In this document: positions 7,290 to 13,688 of the stretch, one piece after another
Numbering within the stretch: the first letter of the stretch is position 1
How the letters are laid out: the number at the start of each line of letters is the position of its first letter
Origin: Methylococcaceae bacterium TMED69
Lineage (GTDB): Bacteria > Pseudomonadota > Gammaproteobacteria > Ga0077536
Assembly (NCBI GenBank): GCA_002170535.1
Contig: NHDW01000003.1
Coordinates: forward strand, 33,780-83,147
Direction: 5' to 3'
DNA: 49,368 bases
The notes under the pieces: generated by a model
The model's input: the letters and a program-made list of their open reading frames with translations, nothing else
Told to the model about the DNA's origin: nothing
The model's database searches: none
Made by a program: the position numbers and the translations under genes

Positions 7290-8894
7290 ATGAAAGGAAA
7301 CAAACAAATTGATATAACTATTGTTGGAACAGGTTTTACTGGTGTTTTTGCAACGCACAAATTTACGAGTTTAGGATATTCTGTACAAACCCTCGAGGCT
7401 GGCGACGGAATTGGCGGTACTTGGTACTGGAATCGATACCCCGGTGCACGTACTGACTCAGAATCATATGTTTATCAATATTTTTTTTCAGAGGAACTCT
7501 TAGAAGAATGGAATTGGGAGGAAAAATTTCCAGCTCAAGAGGAAACGGAAAGATATCTTAATTTTGTTGCAGAAAAATTTGACCTTAAAAAATTTATGCG
7601 ATTTAAGTCAAAAGTAATTGAGGCTAAATTTTTAGAAGAATCTAATTGCTGGAAAGTGGCAACAGAAGATGGTTATGAGATCCAAAGTCAATTTCTCCTG
7701 ATGGGAAGCGGTTTGCTTTCCAAAGCGCAGCTACCAGATATTGAGGGAATTGAAAAATTTACGGGAAAAATTCTCCACACAAGCCAATGGCCAAAAGAAG
7801 ATTTAAGTCTTGACAAAAAAAACGTTGGTATAATCGGAACAGGTGCAACAGGAATTCAAGTTATACAATCTATCGCTCCCAAAGTTAAGCACCTTACTGT
7901 CTTTCAAAGAACCCCGAATTATACGATTCCGATGAATAATCCAAAATTTAGTCAACAAAAAATGGAGGAATTAAAAAGACAGTATCCTGAAATCAAACAA
8001 ACCCGCCAGAATACCTTCGCAGGATTTTTTTATGACTTCGAAAGTTCTTTTCATGAATTAAACCAGCAAGAACGATTAGCCTGCATGGAAAAGTATTGGA
8101 AAGAAGGGTCACTTAGTTTTTGGATAGGACAATTCCCAGAAATATTTTTTGAGGAAGAGGCTAACAGGGAAATTTCACAATTTGTAAGAAATAAAATTAG
8201 GTCAAGAGTTAATGATCCAATTACTGCAGAAAAGCTTATCCCTAAGGATTACGGTTTTGGAACTCGTCGTGTTCCCCTAGAAACCAATTATTATGAAGTG
8301 TACAACCAGCCCCACGTAAGTTTGGTTGATGTTAAAACGAATACAATTAATAAAATTAAGGGAAATAAAGTTATTTTAAATGATCAAGAAATTAGTCTAG
8401 ATATTTTAATACTTGCAACGGGCTTCGATGCGGGGACAGGAGCTCTTACGGCCATAGATCTATATGGAAAAGATGGACGTTTGCTTCGAGATGACTGGAA
8501 ACAAAATGGTGTAAGTACATTTTTGGGAATGCAAGTTCACGGTTATCCTAACATGTTTCTGGTCAATGCACCTATGTCACCTGGCGCTGCTTTTTGTAAC
8601 GTACCTACATGTGTTGATCAGCAGGTCACATGGATAGAAAACTGTATTAAGCATGTATTAAGCAAAGGAAAAAATGCGATAGAACCTTCAAAAATATCAG
8701 AGAAAAAGTGGGGTGAACACCATGATGAGGTTGCAGAATCAACATTGGTTCATAAAACAGACTCTTGGTATACGGGCACCAATGTTAAGGGTAAAGCTAG
8801 AAGAGTTATACCCTATTGTGGAGGCGTGGGGGAATATAAAAATAAATGCGATGAGGTAACAGCTAATGATTTTATCGACTGTCAAATATACTAG
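7290..8894 (+). CDS. Flavin-dependent (Baeyer-Villiger type) monooxygenase
   Basis: A 534-aa class B flavoprotein monooxygenase. The FAD Rossmann motif is IVGTGFTG near residues 11-18. GGTWYWNRYPGARTDSES is the classical cyclohexanone-monooxygenase segment. The type I BVMO fingerprint FxGxxxHxxxWP is present as FTGKILHTSQWP. The NADPH-binding motif is GIIGTGATGIQV, followed by FQRTPNYTIPM. BVMOs insert one oxygen from O2 beside a carbonyl, turning ketones into esters or lactones. It is divergent from the barrel/dioxygenase/ALDH operon and may share regulation with it. A second BVMO at 40020 shares the main motifs. The family is firm; the ketone is unknown. Confidence 0.9.
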   Translation: MKGNKQIDITIVGTGFTGVFATHKFTSLGYSVQTLEAGDGIGGTWYWNRYPGARTDSESYVYQYFFSEELLEEWNWEEKFPAQEETERYLNFVAEKFDLKKFMRFKSKVIEAKFLEESNCWKVATEDGYEIQSQFLLMGSGLLSKAQLPDIEGIEKFTGKILHTSQWPKEDLSLDKKNVGIIGTGATGIQVIQSIAPKVKHLTVFQRTPNYTIPMNNPKFSQQKMEELKRQYPEIKQTRQNTFAGFFYDFESSFHELNQQERLACMEKYWKEGSLSFWIGQFPEIFFEEEANREISQFVRNKIRSRVNDPITAEKLIPKDYGFGTRRVPLETNYYEVYNQPHVSLVDVKTNTINKIKGNKVILNDQEISLDILILATGFDAGTGALTAIDLYGKDGRLLRDDWKQNGVSTFLGMQVHGYPNMFLVNAPMSPGAAFCNVPTCVDQQVTWIENCIKHVLSKGKNAIEPSKISEKKWGEHHDEVAESTLVHKTDSWYTGTNVKGKARRVIPYCGGVGEYKNKCDEVTANDFIDCQIY

Positions 8895-8938
8895 AGATTA
8901 AATATACTGAAAATTACTAAATTTAGAAGATCACGGAT

Positions 8939-9778
8939 CTATTGAAGTTTTACGAATTTTAATGTCATACGATTGCTTTCACCAATTTTTGCATAAAGTT
9001 CTTTATTCTCATCACCTAGTCTTAATCTGGGAGGTAAACTCCAAACCCCTTTAGGATGGTCCGTACTATCTTTTAAGTTTAAGTTAATGCCTGACGTCTC
9101 TACCAGTTTAAAACCAAAGCTCTCTACTAAATCAATAACGAATGATTGGCCCAAATAGCCTGTACTAGCCCCCGCTTGTCCAAGCTGATCATCACGGGAT
9201 CGATGCGCTACTACACCAAAAATACCATTTGGCTTCAATATAGAATAAACAAACGACAGGACATCTTGTTCCATACCCCGCATCAACCAATTATGCATAT
9301 TTCTAAATGTCAACACTAAGTCGACACGGCCAGATTGTATTGACGGAATAACCTTCGGTGGCATAAGTGGCATATTTATCACCTTTTCAAACATTGCGGG
9401 GTTTGAATTAAGCATATCTTCAAAACGCTTTGCGCCCCTTTCAAAATAATCTAAGCCTGTGCTTCCGTCAAAATTAAGCGTATAAAGTAAGCCCTCATCT
9501 TTTAGGTAAGGGGCAAGAATCTCGGTATACCAACCAGAACTTCCTGGCCATAATTCAACCACCGTCATATCTTTCCGAATTTGGAAAAAACCAAGGGTTT
9601 GCACAGGATTACGAAAGTTGTTACGAGCGATATTATTTGCCGAGCGATGTTCTCCAAATGCTGCCTCACTGAGAGTCAGGCTATTTGCCGGAACCGTAAA
9701 ACAAAAAGACGCTAACCAACATAGGGCAATAGTTCGGATTGTTAAAACAAGGTTCTTTTTCAAATTTATCCGATCCAA
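8939..9778 (-). CDS. Exported SAM-dependent methyltransferase-like protein (COG4798 type)
   Basis: A 279-aa protein whose N-terminus has a signal-peptide-like stretch (about residues 12-32, IRTIALCWLASFCFTVPANS). The remainder is a class I methyltransferase fold: VVELWPGSSGWYTEILAPYL is the SAM-binding motif I, LVLTFRNMHNWL is motif II-like and ILKPNGIFGVVAHRSRDD is the post-I strand. Periplasmic methyltransferase-fold proteins of this kind are widespread in marine proteobacteria and have no assigned substrate. The start codon is a TTG at 9778, chosen because no ATG precedes the signal sequence; it is uncertain. It stands alone, convergent with the BVMO and divergent from the sirtuin gene. 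Confidence 0.75.
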   Translation of the reverse strand: MDRINLKKNLVLTIRTIALCWLASFCFTVPANSLTLSEAAFGEHRSANNIARNNFRNPVQTLGFFQIRKDMTVVELWPGSSGWYTEILAPYLKDEGLLYTLNFDGSTGLDYFERGAKRFEDMLNSNPAMFEKVINMPLMPPKVIPSIQSGRVDLVLTFRNMHNWLMRGMEQDVLSFVYSILKPNGIFGVVAHRSRDDQLGQAGASTGYLGQSFVIDLVESFGFKLVETSGINLNLKDSTDHPKGVWSLPPRLRLGDENKELYAKIGESNRMTLKFVKLQ

Positions 9779-9932
9779 TTCACCACTAACCTAATAATAA
9801 TTACAATATTAAAATTTAGATGCATATGACACCTACCCATTTGCTCCAAACTTTACAAGCAAGATTCTATTTTAATAAACTATAACTTAAAGACATAAAA
9901 TTTAAAACTCTATTTAAAAATCGGCATTATAA

Positions 9933-10697
9933 ATGCAATTTGAGCGAAAAAAACGGGAAATTTTTATTACTGGGGCCGGGGTTAGTGCAGAAAGCGGAAT
10001 CCCAACCTTCAGAGGGAAAGATGGATTCTGGACAATTGGTAGTAGCAACTATACTCCACAACAAATGGCAACACGAACGATGTTTCTTAGTAGGCCAGAT
10101 GAATTCTTGCTTTGGTATTTTAGAAGATTTGCAACATACAGAAACCTTAACCCTAATTCCGTCCATGAATGGCTGGCTAATAAACCTTTGATCACTCAGA
10201 ACATTGATACCTTGGATTTTAAAGCCGGAAACAAAGAATATATCCCGATTCATGGAAGACTAGATAAAGTCTCAAAATTTTCAGAAGAAAACGAGCCACT
10301 GGGGAATTTAACGGAAGCGCCATGGCAAACAATAAATGATGAACTTTCGGAACAAAAACTAAAGCTTCAATTATTAGATGCATTTAAAATATCCAACACG
10401 ACTAAAATTCCTGAGTTTGGAGTCAGCCTAAAGCCATTTGTTTTATTGTTCGACGAATATTACACTGAATCCTATAGAATCTCAGAGGCTATCAAAAAAA
10501 TGAGCGAGGCTACACAATTCGTTTTTTTAGGTACCTCTTTCAGTGTAGGCTTTACACAGATAGCACTAGATATAGCGAAACAAAACGAAGCCAGAGTTAT
10601 AATCGTTGATCCAGAGCCTAAAAATATAAATTATAAAAATACTGAATACCATGAAATTACTGCAAATAAATACATCAACCTTCAGGAGAATAAATAA
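9933..10697 (+). CDS. Sir2-family protein lacking the zinc-binding cysteines
   Basis: A 254-aa sirtuin-fold protein. It keeps the NAD-binding GAGVSAESGIPTFR (14-27), TQNIDTLDFKAG (88-99, normally TQNIDGLHxxAG), the catalytic His107 in IPIHGRL, a KPFVLLFDEYY segment in place of the usual KPxVVxFGE, and LGTSFSV with VDPEPKN at the C-terminal NAD site. It contains no cysteine at all, so the four-Cys zinc ribbon of standard sirtuins is absent. The G-to-T and H-to-D changes in the second motif are also unusual. Standard sirtuins remove acyl groups from lysines using NAD; some divergent ones are ADP-ribosyl transferases. Its TAA overlaps the ATG of the nitroreductase by 1 nt. Confidence 0.82.
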   Translation: MQFERKKREIFITGAGVSAESGIPTFRGKDGFWTIGSSNYTPQQMATRTMFLSRPDEFLLWYFRRFATYRNLNPNSVHEWLANKPLITQNIDTLDFKAGNKEYIPIHGRLDKVSKFSEENEPLGNLTEAPWQTINDELSEQKLKLQLLDAFKISNTTKIPEFGVSLKPFVLLFDEYYTESYRISEAIKKMSEATQFVFLGTSFSVGFTQIALDIAKQNEARVIIVDPEPKNINYKNTEYHEITANKYINLQENK

Positions 10698-11368
10698 TGG
10701 ATGTGATAGAGGCCATTGAAAGCCGTCGTTCAATAAGAGCTTTTTTAGATACACCTGTTCCGAAAGATACAATCACTAAAATTTTAACGATTGCACAAAG
10801 AGCTCCTAGTGGAACAAATACCCAACCCTGGCATGTTTATATTTGCTCTGGTCAGACGAGGGACAATATCGTTAATGACGTTCAAAAAATGTTTGACCTT
10901 GGCAAATTCACTGATTACGACAAATATGATTACTATCCCTCAGAATGGAAAGAAGTACATCGAAATCGAAGAAGAGGCATTGGTTGGGATTTATATGGTC
11001 TATTAGGGATAAAAAAAGGCGACAGAGAAAAATCACACAAACAACACAGACGAAACTTTTGTTTCTTTGATGCTCCAGTTGGTTTATTTTTTACAACCGA
11101 TTCGTATTTAGGCAAAGGAAGTTGGTCAGATGTTGGTTTATTTATGCAAACGGTAATGCTCGCAGCCAGAAAGTATAATCTGCATACTTGTCCACAGGCG
11201 GCTTGGATTAACTATCAACAACCAATTTTTAAACATCTTAATATACCCTCAGATCAAGTCCTCGTATCCGGTATGGCAATGGGCTATGAAAATTTAGACG
11301 CTATCGAAAATACATTAAAAACCAAAAGAGAGAAATTATTAGACATGGCTCATTTTTACGGGTTTTAG
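10697..11368 (+). CDS. Nitroreductase-family FMN oxidoreductase
   Basis: A 223-aa protein with the nitroreductase signature: VIEAIESRRSIRAF at the N-terminus with the Arg-Arg-Ser FMN phosphate contact, RAPSGTNTQPWHVYI around residues 35-49, and the C-terminal PSDQVLVSGMAMGYEN. The family reduces nitro groups, quinones, enones or flavins with NAD(P)H. It is coupled to the sirtuin gene (TAATG), with an AGGAG 8 nt upstream of its start. Its stop lies one base from the stop of the convergent thioesterase. The longer middle section (about 85-115, rich in Lys, Arg and Tyr) occurs in the NfnB-like group. Substrate unknown. Confidence 0.87.
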   Translation: MDVIEAIESRRSIRAFLDTPVPKDTITKILTIAQRAPSGTNTQPWHVYICSGQTRDNIVNDVQKMFDLGKFTDYDKYDYYPSEWKEVHRNRRRGIGWDLYGLLGIKKGDREKSHKQHRRNFCFFDAPVGLFFTTDSYLGKGSWSDVGLFMQTVMLAARKYNLHTCPQAAWINYQQPIFKHLNIPSDQVLVSGMAMGYENLDAIENTLKTKREKLLDMAHFYGF

Positions 11369-11369
11369 G

Positions 11370-12245
11370 CTAGTCGGTCTTTCGTTTCCTGAAAAGCGCT
11401 TCCTGCAAAAAAGTGCTTATCAGTACGCCCTTAGAGTTCCAGACATTAGCTTTTGCTAAACCTCTTTCAAAAATCGCGAATAATGGCTCTTGCTCTATAT
11501 AGAGCCAGTCGTTTACATCAACCGGCTGATGAATCCACATTGAATGATCAAGACTTACCATAAACACCTCTGGTGAACTCCAAGTAAGGCCGAAGGGAAC
11601 TAAAATATTATCAGCTAGAGATTCATCACTTTGATAAATGAGAAGTGCCTCATGCAAATTTTTCAATTTATCTACATAGCCATCTGCCCTAACCCACATT
11701 TTTATTCCGCCTGACAGGTCAAGCTTATTATTTGTCCAAGGAGCATTGATTATACGCCGATCAAAACCGTGCTGCCGAAACGCCCAATCCTCTCTGAAAG
11801 GAACTTTCTTCAGGCTACGCATTAAAACATCATAAGTAGGCAAAGATTCTGGCGCTGGAATAGAAGAAAAATCTGGTGAAGATTTGGCTTTAAAGTGAAG
11901 TCCATCCTTTTCTTTGCAAAAGGATGCAACAAGTTGTAGCACCAATCTATTTTCCTGGAAAGCCCTGACATTTCGGCGAGAGAAGGATTTTCCATCACTT
12001 AGTATTTCAACCTCATACGTATATTTCTTACCCGATGTTCCGGCTTGCAAGAAATTAGCAGTGATCGCATGAAGTCTTTTTCCGGAATCAGTAACTGTTT
12101 GACACGCGGAGTGACTTGCTTGGGCTAATAAATGTCCTCCGTAGGTAGTATCGCTACCATCATCAAACGAGGCAGTTCCGTCGAATATTAGCTTTCCTAC
12201 TTTGCGGGTTTTGACTAAATTAGCCATTTTATGGGCATTTTCCAT
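11370..12245 (-). CDS. Acyl-CoA thioesterase (TesB-like double hotdog)
   Basis: A 291-aa protein with two hotdog halves. The N-terminal half contains TYGGHLLAQASHSAC and LHAITANFLQAGTSGKKYTYEVEIL...FSRRNVRAFQ, like the GG..LAQA and SR.V.A.Q patterns of acyl-CoA thioesterase II. The C-terminal half contains SLDHSMWIHQPVDVNDWLYIEQEP...RG, with the His and Asp/Gln positions used in catalysis. It hydrolyses acyl-CoA to free acid and CoA in the cytoplasm. It is monocistronic and reads out of the 633-bp intergenic region. The family assignment is good; chain-length preference is unknown. Confidence 0.85.
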   Translation of the reverse strand: MENAHKMANLVKTRKVGKLIFDGTASFDDGSDTTYGGHLLAQASHSACQTVTDSGKRLHAITANFLQAGTSGKKYTYEVEILSDGKSFSRRNVRAFQENRLVLQLVASFCKEKDGLHFKAKSSPDFSSIPAPESLPTYDVLMRSLKKVPFREDWAFRQHGFDRRIINAPWTNNKLDLSGGIKMWVRADGYVDKLKNLHEALLIYQSDESLADNILVPFGLTWSSPEVFMVSLDHSMWIHQPVDVNDWLYIEQEPLFAIFERGLAKANVWNSKGVLISTFLQEALFRKRKTD

Positions 12246-12330
12246 TTTAAAGTAACCGCCTAATCTATTAGATGATTAAAGTATTACCAGTACCTGTCGA
12301 TACTATAACTGTATAAACGCGGGTAAGAAA

Positions 12331-12377
12331 TCGGTTGGTTCAAATGTATAATATAATATATTCTTTGAGCCAACCGA
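12331..12377. repeat. 14-bp inverted repeat with AT-only-like loop
   Basis: TCGGTTGGTTCAAA (12331-12344) pairs with TTTGAGCCAACCGA (12364-12377) with a single G-T wobble, across a 19-nt loop that is nearly all A and T. No T-tract follows on either strand. It lies upstream of the thioesterase start and could be an operator, a cruciform or a 5' leader structure. Confidence 0.6.
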
Positions 12378-12523
12378 ATAAATTAATGACCTCCCACTTA
12401 ATTAGAGCTAATCCACTTATATATTTTGATAATTGAACCAAAAACTAATAAAAATCAGGCAAATTATAAGCCTTTAAACCAAATTATCACGTCTGTTCCG
12501 TGAGATTTAGCTTAAAAAATTTT

Positions 12524-12558
12524 TTACCCACAAAAACTGTGGACAACCTTGTGGATTA
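12524..12558. other. Cluster of three near-consensus DnaA boxes
   Basis: TTACCCACA (12524-12532), TGTGGACAA (12538-12546) and TGTGGATTA (12550-12558) each differ from TTATCCACA, or its complement, at one base. The last two are in the same orientation, exactly 12 bp apart. A very AT-rich tract follows at about 12590-12660. The surrounding intergenic region (12246-12878) otherwise holds the inverted repeat to the left and the leader peptide to the right; I see no gene in it. This may be an origin-like or DnaA-regulated site; no dnaA, dnaN or gidA is nearby. Confidence 0.4.
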
Positions 12559-12812
12559 TCAGCTAATTCGGTCATTATCTCGGCTGAATGAAACAAAAAT
12601 TGTCATTTTGATTAATTTTTAACCACTTAAAAAAATAATTATTTAAAACAATAACTTAGATAGAATTTGCAAAGTATCATTGTGTATTTACGCGCTAAGT
12701 TGTACCTATTTTATGTCTAGCCGCACTATTTGTTTTTGGTGTGTATAAAGATCATTACTTATCTTGGAAAATAGCCACTTTTAGACTAATATTTGTGCCT
12801 AAGGAGTAAAAA

Positions 12813-12851
12813 ATGCAAACTAACCTCAGAGTGAATGTAATAATATGCTGA
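12813..12851 (+). CDS. Possible 12-residue leader peptide upstream of the Mo-hydroxylase operon
   Basis: An ATG follows an excellent AAGGAG (12801-12806) by 6 nt and encodes MQTNLRVNVIIC before TGA. The operon's first real gene starts 28 nt later at 12879 and has no recognisable ribosome site. Between them lie CACATGTATGTG and TGTGTAAACACA, two overlapping palindromes that could form a hairpin. The layout is that of a translated leader controlling the next gene, or of a strong ribosome site feeding a reinitiation event. A Cys just before the stop is suggestive but not proof. Confidence 0.35.
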   Translation: MQTNLRVNVIIC

Positions 12852-12878
12852 GTCACATGTATGTGTAAACACAGCTAA

Positions 12879-13688
12879 ATGTCAATTTCAAAAATAGTAA
12901 CACCTGAAAATATGGATGAGGCACTTGAGCTAGTGAGCAATGGCGGACTTCTAATGAGTGGGGGTCAAGCATTATTGCCCGAAATACGCCAAAGAAATCA
13001 TCGTAATAGTATCAACCTAATTGATATATCAAATCTAACAGAACTAAATTCAGTTATTGATGTGAAAAACAATATTTTATCAATAGGAGCTCGGGTAACA
13101 ATCAGTGAGCTTATTGAAAATCAAAATATATTAAATCATGCCAAACTTTTAGTCGAAGCTGGCCAAAGATTGGGGGACACTCAAATAAGAAATTCAGCAA
13201 CCCTCGGGGGAAATTTATGTTGGGGTGAACCCAGAGCTAACCTCCTCGTTGCTCTGATTGCCGCGTCAACTACAGTCGAATTTATCGATAAATCCATGAA
13301 AATCCAAAAAGTCTCTCTACAGACGCTATTTGAGCAAAAAATATCACGTGGCATTAAAGATTTCATTCTTTTATCAGCAGAAATCTGTTTAAAAAACATT
13401 ACAAATAGCTCGTATCAAGAATTTTCAAGACAGCAAAATGACTTGGCCATAATAAGTTTGGCAATCATTGAGCAAAGTGAACTTATAAGTGGCTGTGTCG
13501 GAGGATTGTTTGAATACCCGTTTAAATTTGAAAGAATAGAAAAAAGTGAAATCGTAAAGGAAGTGATGCTCCTCGCGAAAAAAGCAAAAATAACTAAAAT
13601 GGATAACCAGTTCGCAACCTTTTGTCACAGACTAAGTATTCTTGAAAGCATTCTTAATAAAACAGTCAAAGCACACAGACTAATATGA
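12879..13688 (+). CDS. Molybdenum hydroxylase FAD-binding (medium) subunit
   Basis: A 269-aa protein of the CO-dehydrogenase/xanthine-dehydrogenase medium-subunit type. Signature stretches are VTPENMDEALELVSNGG, the FAD-pyrophosphate loop GGQALLPEIRQR (positions about 28-39, a variant of AGGTDLLP), LSIGARVTISELIEN, and IRNSATLGGNLCWGEPRANL, the second FAD loop. It carries electrons from the Fe-S clusters of the partner to an acceptor. Its last codon overlaps the start of the large subunit (ATGA), a normal complex-stoichiometry arrangement. At 269 aa it is slightly short, with a compact C-terminal domain. It has no obvious Shine-Dalgarno of its own. Confidence 0.85.
   Translation: MSISKIVTPENMDEALELVSNGGLLMSGGQALLPEIRQRNHRNSINLIDISNLTELNSVIDVKNNILSIGARVTISELIENQNILNHAKLLVEAGQRLGDTQIRNSATLGGNLCWGEPRANLLVALIAASTTVEFIDKSMKIQKVSLQTLFEQKISRGIKDFILLSAEICLKNITNSSYQEFSRQQNDLAIISLAIIEQSELISGCVGGLFEYPFKFERIEKSEIVKEVMLLAKKAKITKMDNQFATFCHRLSILESILNKTVKAHRLI

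Noticed and set aside
10607-10612. TGATCC with an AT-rich sequence 18 bp downstream
   Set aside because: It lies within the sirtuin coding sequence, encoding Val-Asp-Pro, with no gene start at a sensible distance.
12337-12345. GGTTCAAAT resembling a tRNA T-arm
   Set aside because: No acceptor stem or anticodon arm can be folded around it; it is one arm of an inverted repeat.
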